From Eustoma russellianum (taxonomy: Eukaryota > Streptophyta > Magnoliopsida > Gentianales > Gentianaceae): DNA of 64,000 nucleotides. The notes under the pieces are model-generated. The model made no database searches. It saw only the letters and a program-made list of their open reading frames with translations, and had not been told where the DNA came from. The stretch covers positions 10,709,879-10,773,878 of the forward strand of contig AP025071.1 in assembly GCA_036186865.1 (NCBI GenBank), in the 5' to 3' direction. The translations under genes were made by a program, and so were the position numbers. This document shows, one piece after another, positions 9,598-22,172 of this stretch (its first letter is position 1; each line of letters opens with the position of its first letter).

Positions 9598-12500
9598 TCT
9601 CACAACCCTCCTCTCCAAAGTAGGAGACAAAGAAAGCGAAGAGAAATTACGATAGAAATCAAGTGCGATCGTTGAACTACACTCAAACTAACATACATAG
9701 GTTAAACAAATTTAAGAACTACTAAGGGTTAACTTAATAGTGTAAGATTAATCAATGATGAAGGACATAAGTTTTATTTATGGGATTTAATAAAAAGAAA
9801 AGGAAAATACTATACAAGGAAAGTTAGAAATAATAAAATATTACCACCTGCACTCCTACCCATACCATCCAGCCACCCTTTTTGTTTATTCCCCAATTTT
9901 TTTTATTTTTTTCTCTATTCCTTGTCTTTTACTTCTCCTTTCTTCCAATCATTTCAAATCTTACATTATGTAAGAATAGTAACCAGTAAGAATTCATGCA
10001 ACTCTTTTCCCCTCAACTATCCTCCAATCCAAGAAAAACTCCATCATGCAAAACATTACCCATAATTTCGGCCAACAATGGAAGAAAGACTTAGAAATTT
10101 CCTTCAACCATTTTTAACATGAAAGACAACCCACCTATCGAATTGCATGCAACCACTTTTCTCCCTACTTCAATTTTTCTTCCTCTACCCGGCCACCCCT
10201 CATTTTCTTCTGAATTTTTGATTTTTCCTTCTTTTCTTTTTATCTCTTCATGTCACATCTCTTACACAAAGTAATTAACCACCAATCCCATTCCGTTTCC
10301 TACTTGCATACCCTTCTGCATCCGGCCTTCCCTTCCCCTTTTCCCCAAGTATTTTTCTTTCTTTTTAAGTACTCCACCATCATTTCCTCTCTTACACTAT
10401 GTAAGAGAATTCTCCATTAGAATTACATGCAATTTCTTTTCCTTTCACCAACAACTTAAACCAAGAATTCCCATCAATTACCTTCTCCCATGCGCATTTC
10501 TTCCAAGCATAAGACAAGTAGGGGAATTCTGTATTTTAAGACCAATTCTTCTATCCCTCCTCTCATTTAACAACAAAAACTTTTTCATTCTCTACAAGTC
10601 CTTTTCCACTCTTCTTCTCCTTAGCAACTAAACTTCTTCCACTCTTTAATCCACCCTCCAACCGCAAGTATCTAACCAAACAAAGAAGGAAGTTCTTCTA
10701 TTTGCAAGCGATCATCAAGCTTCACTTAAGGAACCTTTAAAAGAAAGAATATCCTCTTTCTTCTCTATATCCTTTTCCTTTGTCACTATCTTCATACACA
10801 AAGGACACCCATGTCTTACATCTAAACCCCAACCTGTAGGGTCCAACAAGGAGGAAGAATGAGTAATCTGAGTGGAACAAGTAACAACACTCAAATCATT
10901 CAAGTTAAGAACCATTTAGAATTGATTCTAGTACATTCAAACTCCCTTATCTTCCTAAAGAACTAATCTTTTCTTTTTCGTGACCTTCATGGCCATGACT
11001 TTCAAGCTAGGCATCAAAGGAGAGATCTTTCACTAGTTAGTGTAAGATTCAAGCTTCAAAGGCAAGTATTTTTCCTAGCTCCTTCAAGGAAATTAAAATA
11101 AAGATTGTTATGTTAACTAATAAGGAATGGATCATGCATGCAACCATTAAAATGAAGACCTTAGCATCAATTGTAGTGAATGATGTTTGGATGTTCAATT
11201 AGTGGATGCATGTGTCATTCTCTTGAATGGGTTCCTCAAATATGCTTAGAATGCCATCTTAATGAAACATGCAAGATGAAATTGAGCTACCAATAGCCCA
11301 TTTGCATGTCAAGAAGGAGGGACCTTTACCATCCTCTCAAGACTTTCATGCAATTGGTAGACATATGAGTGTATTATGCTAGAAAGTGTTCCAAGAACTT
11401 CCTCCATTTTTAATTTTAGTATATGCATGTCATTGTCTTCATGTTCATAAGTAGGAGAAGAGATTTCCATAGAAATAGGAGTATTATTGTCTTATGTTGG
11501 TACAAAGCCATCATTCCATCATGCATGATAATAAAGGTGTCATCTTTGATCATCTTCAATGTTAGAATCATCATTTTTCTTCTTATAGGGGGCAGTCCAT
11601 GAGCCTCTCACATAGGTCATGGAAACATCTCTATCATCAAGATGAGTATTTTGATAATCATAGTCTAGAATGGTGAAATGTCATAGATATTCTACATTAT
11701 GTGCTCTATATGCTTGCATATCATTGTAGCATGAATATCATCATAAACTTGATCCTTAGAGCATGATTATATTTGTGTGATGTAATTGGGATATGATAAA
11801 GTTGATGTAAATTATGAATTATTATTACCATCCTTACAATAATGAAATGGATAAATGGATTTTATCACCATCTTCACCATCATGCATGAATGTTGAATGT
11901 TAGAAAATTCATAATTGAAACCACCCCTATATTCGGCTAAGGGGTCTAAAATAGGTTCTAATTGAAATACAATTTCACCAAATTTATATTACCATGATTA
12001 TGTATAAAATAACAAATATATGAAAAGGTAAAAGGTCCGTAAGTGTATCTATTACACGAGAATAAAAATTCCACAAAATGGGCTGCACAACTTTCGGCCC
12101 AATGGCCCTTATGGTATCTAAATTAGTAAAGCCCAAACATATAATAATTTCCATGGAACTATAAAATTAGTGAAAGTATATATACGAAAATTGAACCCAA
12201 TTGAACACTAAATAAAAGTGGATAGATGCAAATGGAGCAAGAAGGTCCCTTTCGACCCTAAAGCCATATTTCGGTGCATTAACAATAATGGATCACTTTG
12301 AATCATAATTGTGTATATGAAAATAAAATCCATCCTGAGATGTATAATATTAAAGAAAGACAATTTAAATATACAATCATTATGAATACGTAACTTTCTA
12401 ATACCATAGGTCTATATAATGGCCATATACAATGGCACCCAGCCTAATAAAGGGGCAAAACTAGTCAACTACCACAAGCCAATGGAATGAATTATAAGTA

Positions 12501-13803
12501 ACTACAAATATGCCAATCAAAGATGAAACCCAAATAAGAGTGAGAAGAGACCTACATACCGCATTTCTTTCATGATGCCTTCATAGTGTTTCAACAGTAA
12601 GATTATTTTCGAAAATGTTTATAAGCTTTGCATGAAATGTTTTAAGGTTTTCCTGATTTACAGAATTTTAACGCGAAATGAATGATTCCATTTGACTTTT
12701 GCATGTACCTGTGGCTGAGTGTAACACCTTGTCCGGAACAAGGGTTCTCTGCCTTTCAGTTACATCTATGACGTTCTGTATGGAGAGCTGCATGATGTCT
12801 GGTCCTGGGAGAGGATGTTAGGGGCAAAATACGTTATTTTAGAGTGTAACACTGTGTCCAAGACTCGAGTTCTCTTTTATAACACGTCACCGTTAGTCCT
12901 ATGTACGTATGATGTAACACCGTGGCTGGACGGTACTCGTGGCTACTCGAGAAATCATTCGATATGTCGTGGGTACTATTCTTATGTTACAAAAAGTGCT
13001 ATATCCAGTCATGTCATATCATGTTTATGTATGTATGAAAAAGAAACGTTTTCAAAAGTTTTATGATGTATTTATCACGATCATGTCTCATGAGCCCTCT
13101 AGTGCCTTAAGTTACGACTTCCATAGTGCGAGACCAAGAATGATTAAAAGAAACAAACCAAAAGAGATTGTACATAAGAAAGATGTTGACTTTAAGTTAT
13201 GACAAGAATAATTCATGAAAAAAACTGTTTACTTTACGATGCTCTTTATCTATGGTAGTCTTTTATTATATGATATCTGCTCGATTTATTGCATCGTTTA
13301 CTGTTATTGATTTCTTTATTGTTATCTTTATACGTATTGCACATATGATATTTGTGTTACACCTTCATGTATCACCCACTACTCCAGCCCCCATGCATGA
13401 TCCGTTTGACGAATCTAGACAGAAATACTTGCTGAGCGATTTGTTATCGCTCACCCATTTATTTCACTATGCAGATCCACAGGACCCTAGCCAGAGTTTA
13501 TAGAGGATGAGCCTCGAGACTAGGTGTGAGGAGCTGACTAGTAGCCTGTTACGACCTCTTTTGTATTTTGGATATCCGGCTCTGTACCCTGATATTTTGT
13601 ACTCATGACGTACTTATGACATTTGTTCGGATGTATTAGGATGTACTTATGTTGATGTTTATTTCCGCTTATGTTACTTTGCTTCCGCTCATCGAAACAC
13701 GTTATGACGATTTGTGCATGAATGTTATCGATGCCTTGTACTTCTCGTAACAGAGTACGGTGGTGCACCGTGTCGAACCCTAGTTTTGGGGAGGGCGCTA
13801 CAC
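9598..13803 (+). repeat. 3' LTR of gypsy element E (about 4.2 kb)
   Basis: The right end is firm: GGAGGGCGCTACA at 13803, matching the 5' stub at 8213. The left end is inferred from the purine tract and TCTCACAACCC at 9598, a mutated form of TGTNACAACCC. Inside are a pyrimidine-rich stretch (about 9850-10700) with repeated CTTACA-TGTAAG palindromes and GGCCACCC words, three repeats of a GTAACACCGTG-like unit at 12720-12930, and a stem-loop at 13433-13453. No nested element or host gene could be seen. Its length suits the 4.4 kb LTRs of gypsy B. Confidence 0.6.
13433..13453 (+). other. Conserved LTR stem-loop, gypsy E form
   Basis: TGAGCGAT and ATCGCTCA form an 8-bp stem around the loop TTGTT. 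It is preceded by ATACTTGC and followed by CCC and a T-rich run ending in GCAG. The same position in other gypsy LTRs of the window carries a different stem sequence that still pairs. Confidence 0.75.
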
Positions 13804-13951
13804 TTCACATACAATTTCCCATAACATATAGAATAATTATTTTCATATCTTAACATACATTATATGCTTATATGTATACTTAAAACATTTTAAAACCATC
13901 TTTACTATTGAAAATGTCTTAGGGCCAAATAAATATATATATATGTGTACT

Positions 13952-13982
<31 letters not shown>

Positions 13983-14355
13983 TTTCATGACATGTTATTT
14001 AGTATACATAACTTGGTCATTTTCTTATCTTAACTTATATACTATACATATATGTATTCATAAAGTGTATTTAAGACATTTGCATCAAATAAAGGACCTT
14101 ATGACCGTGTGTATGTAAATATATATATTTTCATATACGTATTTTTAAACATTATACTCATATGTATAATCAATATAAAATCACTTTTGTTATAATAATG
14201 TCTTTAAAACCATTTCTTTTTTTAAAAAAATGTTGAAATTATAGATATTTCTTTGCCTGAATACATGCGTAACTGCCACTAGCATTTATATACGCATTTA
14301 TAGAGACCTTTTCCACCTCAGTTATGGCAAGTAGGCTCAACAAATCTTTGATGAT
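13804..14355. other. AT-rich unassigned DNA with TA microsatellite
   Basis: Between gypsy E and SIRE element A. A (TA)n run lies at about 13952-13978. A loose repeat of about 180 bp is suggested by TTTTCATATCTTAAC near 13837 and TTTTCTTATCTTAAC near 14019. No coding potential was seen. It may be the original genomic background or a decayed element. Confidence 0.4.
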
Positions 14356-17173
14356 TTTAGGACCTGTAAGGCACCACTAAAAGGGGAGGGGGTTGAATAG
14401 TGGGTGCGGAAAATTTGGTCTTTAAAATGTTTTTATCCAAAAACCCAACTTATGAAAACAGTATCTGTTTTCAGGTCCTTTTTGCAACATTTGAAAAAAA
14501 GGTTACAGGCCTTCAAAAATTCTGAAATTTCGACAGATTGTAGTCTCAGATGTTGTGAGTATCTCCTAAAAATTTTAGATCAAAATGCAACCTCTAACCC
14601 TTTGAAAAATTGTTTGTGGTCAGATTGCACAAATCTGCAAGAAACAGTAGTCTGATTTAAAAAATATATTCCGATTTATCCGTAACTCCAAATGGTCTGA
14701 AAATTTACTGACAACACCCTTACTATATGTCTTTAAATAGGTTCAAAACGGTTTTGAAACATTCCTTTGGGAAGTATGTCAAATACGTTCAAGTCCACAA
14801 CCTTTGCAAGTCTGAAAATCAGAATGCAATAGTCTCAGAACTATTATCGTTTGAATGACTTATACTTAGCCAAAAGGGTTGAAACTTGCGCCAAATGAAA
14901 TTTAACAGTTGTGGCTATGTTTCTGAAAAATTTTACAGTTTATGAAATTCGTTTACTATTTTTAAGATTTCAATGAAGTGGATACAGAATGCTGGAAACT
15001 GAAAATACTGTGCAGTAAAGTAAAGAACACAAGGAATTTTATACTGGTTCGGTTAAATGAACCTACTCCAGTCTTCGAGGACAACTTCCTCGGTTATCAC
15101 TAAACAAAATAACACCTTACCACAAGGGTTGCTGGAGTTACACACCAACTCCAACCATTTACAAACGACGCAAGCAATCACAACTATCACGAACACCACC
15201 ACCGAGCGGATAAAGGTTTGATCACACCTTGATCAACCTTTTACAACAATGATGCATGTATGGTGGTATGAATAAAGCTCTATTCAATATGTTTGAATAT
15301 GAGTACAATAGGCTTGAGAGAGAAGGAGAAGAAAGAAATGTAGAAGAAGAAAGTAGAGAGTCTTTTTGCACTTTGGAAATTGTACGACTTGTCTTGCATT
15401 TCTTTGCTCTTCCTCTCCTCCTTTTATTTGACATTGACCGCCCCCCTTAGGGCATCATCCCATCTTGAAAATTCTCTTTTAAGTCCTTGGAAGAATACCT
15501 TGTATAAATGTGACATCAACTTGCTTACTTGGCACAACTTGATTGGATGATTGTCTTGGCCTTGCTTACTTGGCACTCCTTGATTGGATGAGATTTGTCA
15601 TCACTTGATGAATGTAAAAATCTGAGAATATTATCTAAAACATGTGCAAAAATAGTAGTAAAAACATTTCCAAATAGCATACAATCAATGCCTACTAATT
15701 TGCAAAGTAAATTAGCTTCCATTATGTCCAAAAAATTGGCCAGCACCATTTGTATCACATGCTGAATTTTCACCATGTGAAATAATCTCAAGGCTTTGAA
15801 ATTGTTACCATATTACTACACATCAATCCCTTGAATATTGAGAAGCAAATTGATCATATTTAAGAGAAAATTCTGCCACCATTGACTCACACATGCTGAA
15901 TTTTCAGCATGTGTTACATTTGTAACAAAGTTTGAAATATTATCTTGTGTAGCTTCCTCCATTATGTCACTAACCTTGTGTAGTCCATTCTTCACCAATC
16001 AAGATACCAACTAAGCTCCACCAATGCTGAGTAGGTGTGTATATTCATCTTGAACATGTGCTGAATTTATTTTTGTAAACTTTGTAAAATAGTGCACAAT
16101 AATTATACACATATGGTATATTCCAATCAGCCCTTATTTGAATATTCTAGAACACTTTAGTATGTATTAAATATGTGAAATGTGTCTAGACACATGTTAC
16201 ATGTCATGGCAAAAACGATCCATGTGTTGTGTTCGTAGAAAACCGAATTTTTGACTTTTGTCGATTACGCGATTTTTCATTGATTAAATTCAAACTTTGT
16301 GCACATGTTATATATATGAACTCACACTTAATATACATAATATAACTTTAATATTCAGCTCCAATGGCGGATTAAAGTGGCACCCCCATGTGCTTAAAAA
16401 GATGAATTTGGATTCTCCACAATTTGGCCTTAATTGGCGATGATTTGTGTGTGCCAACATGGAATGATTTTATGGCTAAGTGTACCATGTAAGCCACGAA
16501 ATTTGTGGCCATTTTTAAGTGTAGGGGCTGGCCATCTATATATAGCAAGTACATGACACGTTAGCAAAGTTTCGATAGTCATCCGATATGACAATTTTTG
16601 GTTTAGAACCTTGTAATGTGTCGTTATAATTTTGTCATCACCATGACTTATATCATATGATATAAGACCTGAATATACTCAATAATATGAGGTAAGTATA
16701 GTGGTGTGACGTTGACGTACGTTTGTAATATATGTAACATATCGATAGTACATCAGAATATATGTGTATAGTGCCTTTTAAAAAAATCTGAATATATATA
16801 CACATAATATATAAAAACGTGTGAAGAGGTAGGAGGAGACTTTCTATTCTTCAATTTGTTGCCTTCATGTCTTTTCCAAATATATCCCCATTTAATGAAC
16901 TACTTAGTTCATTTAACTAAGTACTTCACTTAATGAACTAGTTTAGTTCATTAATAGTGGCACCTGAAAATAGTTCAAGCACAACAAATGTTTGCCATTT
17001 GATGTAAGCTTTAAAGCTTCATGGCTTGTTAGTACGGCAACATTATATAGAAAGTATATAAGACAAGTTTGTCACAAAAATGTGTCATGTCATAAATTGT
17101 GTCATGCATTTCTTTAGCACACGTTCTTTAATTCATGCATTTTGTGAATCACTCAAACACTTTTTCTCAACAA
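14356..17173 (-). repeat. 3' LTR of SIRE element A
   Basis: On the plus strand it starts TTTAGGACC (TGTAGGACC in the partner) and ends TTTCTCAACA at 17173. It is near-identical in layout to 22173-25079. It includes the CATGCTGAA palindromes (about 15758-15915), the CGATATGACAATTTTTGG block (16585-16602) and the AATGAACTA inverted repeats (16892-16954). Confidence 0.85.
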
Positions 17174-17187
17174 TCTCCCCCTTTTGA
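17174..17187 (-). other. Polypurine tract of SIRE element A
   Basis: The coding strand reads CAAAAGGGGGAGAT directly before TGTTGAGA of the 3' LTR. The same tract stands beside every SIRE 3' LTR in the window. Confidence 0.8.
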
Positions 17188-17389
17188 TGATTTACAAAAT
17201 AATCTTAGTTCATGATTTAAATTTAATAGCTCCCCCTCCAATCGTGCACAAATTTAAATTTTGAAATTCAAATTTCGAATTTTGAATTTTCTCCCCTGTA
17301 TTTATGCAATTAATCACTCTGCTCCCTCTTAAATCATGCACGCTCTCCCTTTTATTTTGGAAAGAAAATCAAAAGTGCGTGTAAAGATG

Positions 17390-19118
17390 GAAAGAAAAAT
17401 CAAATCAAATCACCAGAAATCATGCCTAATTTAGAACGTAGATTTTCGTACGTGGCTTGATTTAGTGCCTTAGGAATATGTCAGCTACTTGTGCTTCGGT
17501 GCGTACATGATCTATAACAATATCACCATTATTCACGTGATCACAAAGAAAGTGATATCGTACTTCTATGTGCTTTGTTTTAGAGTGTAGTACAGGGTTC
17601 TTATACAAGTTTATAGCACTCATACTATCACAATAAATAGGAATGAGATGTACCGTCATACCAAAATCAGAAAGTTGTTGTTTTAACCATAAGAGTTGTA
17701 TGCAGCAAAGACTAAGTGCCATGCATTCAGCTTCGGTAGTAGATAAGGCCACACTTGCTTGCTTTTTCGAAAACCATGAAATTAGTGAATTTCCTATGAA
17801 TTGACAAGTGCCACTTGTGCTTTTTCTATCTATTTTACATCCACCATAATCCGCATCAGTATAAGCATGCAAGTCAAATTCACAATTTTTATCATACCAA
17901 ATTCCTAAAGTGGGGGTGTGCTTAATGTATCGAAATATTCTTTTCATAGCATTATACTGAGATACTTTAGGTTGTCTTTGCAAACGGGCACACATACAAG
18001 CACTAAACATGATATCGGGTCTACTTGCAGTAAGATAAAGCAAAGAACCAATCATAGACTTATATAAAGCATTATCAAAGTCTTTTCCATTTTCGTCTTT
18101 ATCCAGTTTAGTGGTGACACTCATAGGGGTGGGGAATGGTTTTAAGTTCTCAAAATTGAACTTTTTAATCATGTCATTTACATATTTAACTTGGCTTATG
18201 TATATACCTTTACTCGTTTGTTTAATTTGCAAGCCAAAAAAGTAATTCAATTCAACAACCATAGACATTTCAAACTTGGATTTCAAACAAGTTTCAAATT
18301 TTTCAACAAGTTTATGGATGTAGATCCAAAAATGATGTCATCAACGTAAATTTGAATGATTAGTAAATCCGATTTATCTTGTTTCAAAAATAAGGTACTA
18401 TCTATGGTGCCTCTTTTAAATCCATTTTCAAAAAGAAAAGTGACAAAACGATCATTCCAAGCCCTAGGTGCTTGATTAAACCATACAGCGCCTTCTTTAA
18501 TTTATACACATGATTGGGGTATTTCGAATCTTCAAAACTGGGTGGTTTCTTCACGTATACTTCTTCTTGTATAAAACCATTTAAAAATGCACTTTTTACG
18601 TCCATTTGATAGAGTTTAAAACCTTTCATGCAAGCAATAGCAAGTAAATGGCTTCTAAATGTGCTACGGGTGCATATGTTTCATCGTAGTTTATTCCTTC
18701 CTCTTGATTATATCCTTGTGCTACAAGTCTCGCCTTGTTTCTAACAACTTTACCTTCTTCATTCATTTTAATTCTAAACACGCACTTTTGTGCCTGTTAT
18801 TGTCTTATCTTGTGGTCGTGGCACTAAATCCCATACATCATTCCTTACGAATTGATTTAATTCATCATGCATAGCATCAATCTGAGAAGAATCACTCAAA
18901 GCATAAAAAACGTTTTTAGGTTAAATTTCGGATATCATAGCATGAAATTGGTTTATTTCATCCGAAGTTATTCTTTTACATGATCGGACACCTTGAGTTA
19001 TATCACCTATGATAAGATCATGTGGGTGATTCCTATGCCATCTTGGTTGATTATTTTCTAAGTTCTCATGTATTTCTAAGTGATCATGCATTTCTAGGGT
19101 GTTTGATTCATCATGCAC
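17390..19118 (-). pseudogene. Ty1/copia reverse transcriptase and RNase H (SIRE element A)
   Basis: RT converts the element RNA to DNA inside the particle; RNase H removes the RNA strand. A linker (18921-19118, EMHDHLE...GDITQGVR) leads into RT: WDLVPRPQDKTI near 18820, MDVKSAFLNGFIQEEVYVKK at about 18600-18545, and the YVDDIIFG active site near 18330-18350. A 274-codon frame (17462-18286) then covers LNYFFGLQIKQTSKGIYISQ, TPMSV, LYLTASRPDIMF, and RNase H with YTDADYGGCKIDRKSTSG, SWFSKKQASVALSTTEAE and HIEVRYHF. The last segment (KALNQATYENL) is reached only after a frameshift near 17475. Stops and shifts at about 18290, 18400, 18650 and 18800 inactivate it. Confidence 0.9.
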
Positions 19119-19688
19119 GCTACTCTCTTCCGCTCACAAAAATCTAGGCAATTTATTTTCACACAACATAGTTCTAGTGATTTCTTGTAGTGTCCTATTC
19201 TGTCTTTCTACTACTCCATTTAATTGTGGAGTTCTAGGTGGCGAAAACTCGTGTTTGATTCATTTTTCTTCGCAAAATGCAATCATGTCTTGGTTTTTAA
19301 ATTCACCGCCTCTATCGCTTCTAATCTTTTTCACATTTAAACCATATGCATTTGCAAGTTGTCTTATTAGTTTCGCAATCTCAACGGCACTATCATCTTT
19401 ATTTGCAAGAAATAAAGTCCATGTATAGCGATAAAAATCATCAACGATAACACATGCATAATGGCGTCCACCGAGACTCTTAGTACGACTAGGACCAAAC
19501 AAATCAATGTGTAGTAATTCTAAAACTCTAGACGTGCTAATTTCATTTTTGTGTTTAAGTGACTTGCATGTTTGTTTGCCTTTAATACAAGATTCACACA
19601 ACTGAAAGTTGTCTAAATCAAGTTTAGGCAATCCTCATATTAGGTTCTTTCGTTGAAGGTTTTCAAGTGTAGAAATACCAATGTGTCT
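19119..19688 (-). pseudogene. Ty1/copia integrase, C-terminally deleted (SIRE element A)
   Basis: The zinc-binding HHCC region is partly visible (ESCIKGKQTCKS near 19590). The DDE core follows: LELLHIDLFGP (first Asp), KKIRSDRGGEF (second Asp) and TPQLNGVVERQNRTLQE (Glu). After ENKLPRFL, near 19130, the text jumps into the linker before RT. The remaining integrase segment, seen in SIRE element C at 63780-64000 as DKFEPKSIECIFVGYSVNSK, is missing, so several hundred bases were deleted. A stop separates the frame at 19260 from the rest. Confidence 0.85.
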
Positions 19689-20112
19689 TCATCGTCTATG
19701 CCACAAATTAACGTTAGGTTCATTTGATATAAAACACTTAACCTTAGCGTCTAGCATGTCATCCATAGAAAGCGTAAAAATATTTCCTTCCCTTTTTCCT
19801 TTTAATATTTTTTCTCTATTTTTATTTATTATGTTGCAATATGGATGAGTGAAACACACATCAAAACTGTTGTCAATAAATTGTGAGATGCTAAGTAGAT
19901 TATAGGATAGATTACTTACCAGGAAGACGTTGGAGATTTGGAGAGTACTTGGGCTTCCGATTGTACCTTCTCCATTGATTCTTCCTTCATTGTTGTCTCC
20001 GAAGGTCACCGATCCACCTTTTGTAACCTTCTTCAACTTTGAGAACAAGCTTGGGTCACCCGTCACGTGCCTCGAGCAACCACTGTCAAAGAGCCACTTG
20101 ATAGATGTGCCT
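19689..20112 (-). pseudogene. Ty1/copia aspartic protease and pre-integrase region (SIRE element A)
   Basis: The active site reads WLFDSGCSRHVTGDPSLF at 20050-20106, the DSGCSRH form typical of plant copia elements. It continues through GGSVTFGDN, GRINGEGTIG, ISNVFLVSNLSYNLLSISQ and ends with NVNLWHRR, the start of the gag pre-integrase motif. The frame 19689-20066 is open over 126 codons. It would cut the polyprotein in the particle. Confidence 0.85.
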
Positions 20113-22116
20113 TTAGATGTATTGGTTCCCTGTAATGTACAACAACGATTTAGGTACCTTTTTATTTTGGGTTCTTACAAGTTAGTTATTCACCACTTTG
20201 TAAAAGTACCTTTCGGTACCTATAATTTGGTGATCTTTCTCGGTCTAGCAAATGGTAATAGTGTAGATGAAGGAGCAACATAGTAGACCTGGGGGTGAGA
20301 ATACATTTGCCTTTGGCCGAGTATTCCTTTATGCATCTTGTATGGTTGTCGTTGATATGCTCTTGTGTTTGTGTGCATAGTGCGTGACCTAGATGTATGG
20401 AATGAATGTCGTGTATGCATTAATGGTTTCTTCTCATATCCATACGGCACATAATTATATCTTGTATGATAAGAAGAAGAAGCATGATGAGATGAAGGGA
20501 GAGGGGGTCTAGGCGCCTTCTTAGGCGCCACATAAGTCTTGGGTGTTTCTGTTTTCTTAGACAAAATGAATTTGGTTGGTTTATTTAATATCTCGTTTTT
20601 CTCAATGTATCCTAATCCGGTTTTATCACTATCATGCTTTTGTGATGAAATGATGCGATCTAGCATGTTAGTTCCTGTGTCAAATTGTTTCATCATTTTC
20701 TCTAAATCTGTATTCTTTGATTTCAAGTTTGAAATCTTGGATTTCATTTCATTATTATGTGTAGTTAATGATGAGATCTCTGAGTTTAATGCATTGGTGA
20801 TGCATGATGACTCTTCTTTTGAATCGTTTAATTGAGAAACAAGTTTCGTGTTAGAAGATTCTAACAACTTCTTGTCTTCAACTAATCGTTTTTTCTTTTG
20901 CGAGTCTTGGTGAATTTGTGCAATTCTAAATATTGACTAAAAAGATCATCATATGAAGGTTCAGATTCAGAGTCGGAATGAGAAGATACCTCGTTTGATG
21001 CTTTGGATACAAAGCATCCTTGTGCTGTCTCTTCTTCTGTATCAGTCCCAGAGTCGGATGTGTCACTCCAAGTGGAGACATTGAGAGCTCTTCTCCTTTG
21101 TTTAGGTTCTGAGACGAGTCTAGTGTTGGTCCGATCCTTGTCAAGGTGTTTGTTTGTTTGTTTGTCCTTGTTAGGGCAGTCATATGACAAGTGTCCAAGT
21201 TTCCTGCATTCATATCACTTTAAGTCCTTGTCATTTGTTTTATTTTTATATCTTTTAGTGGAAGTAGCCTTAGGTTTGCTTTTAAATGACTTTCTCATGA
21301 ATTATCTCAAACCTTTAGCCAATAGTATTCAATCATCATTGCCTGATTCGGAATCACTATCATCTACGTGATCGGAAGAAGTAGAGACGTATTCATTTGA
21401 TTTAAAAGCAATAGTCTTACCCTGTTTTGACGTTGATTTCGATTTCCTTAATGTATGTTTGTTTTGTTTACCTTTAGCGATCCGATTAGTTCCTCCATTT
21501 TTATTGATTTTGTTTCTTTACTCTCCTCTATTGTAGTGACTTTAGGGTCCCATTCGGATGGAAGACTTCGTAGTACCTTTTGGATCTTTTCCTGTGTAGA
21601 GAAATCTTTGCCAAGAGACTCAAGAGAATTATAGATGTTATTCAATCCTAGATCCATATCAACAATAGACTCATTTGGCAATAATTTGAAAGACTCAAGT
21701 GTGGACATAAGCATATTAATCTTGGACTCCTTTACTTGGCTAGTCCCTTCATGTTTCATCTCAAGAATTCTCCATATCTCTTGAGCACTAGAGCAATTAG
21801 ATACGTAACTAGATTCACTTTTACTTAGTCCGTTTAAAAGTAATTGCATGGCTCTAGCATTCATACTTAGTCTCTTTTTGTCATCACTAGTATACTCTTG
21901 GTTTGGTTTTACAACCTCTAATGTGACACCATCTACAGTAGATAATTTAGAGGGAACGAATGGACCATCTTCTATTATAGACCATAGATCAATATCAATA
22001 GCCATAAGAAAAAGTTTCATTCTAAGTTTCCATTGAACAAAGGAATCACCATCAAAAAGAGGAGGACTTTGACTCGACATACCTTCTTGTTCGGTTTTGA
22101 AGCTAGTGATTGCCAT
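20113..22116 (-). pseudogene. SIRE-type gag with UBN2 domain, zinc knuckle and coiled-coil tail (element A)
   Basis: The start ATG at 22114-22116 opens MAITSFKTEQEGMSSQ. The frame then gives the capsid-like domain (FDGDSFVQWKLRMKLFL, DLWSIIEDGP, ARAMQLLLNGLSKSE, STQEKIQKVLRSLPSEWDPK) to a stop at 21448. A zinc knuckle follows near 21180-21230 as YECRKLGHLSYDCPN, with its first Cys turned into a stop. Then come an acidic serine-rich stretch (SHSDSESEPSYDDLF), a long coiled coil (20600-20867) and a basic, Tyr/His/Arg-rich tail ending FARPRKITKL near 20220. At least four stops or shifts break it. The retained pieces of the SIRE derivative at 28908-49845 align to the first 20 residues and to the acidic, coiled-coil and basic parts. 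Confidence 0.85.
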
Positions 22117-22159
22117 CTCACTTAGATTGTTGAATCTTCTTGCTGTGAGTGTGCCTGCT

Positions 22160-22170
22160 CTCTGATACCA
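22160..22170 (-). other. Primer binding site, SIRE element A
   Basis: TGGTATCAGAG on the minus strand, two bases from the 5' LTR end (22173). It is complementary to initiator tRNA-Met. Confidence 0.85.
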
Positions 22171-22172
22171 CT

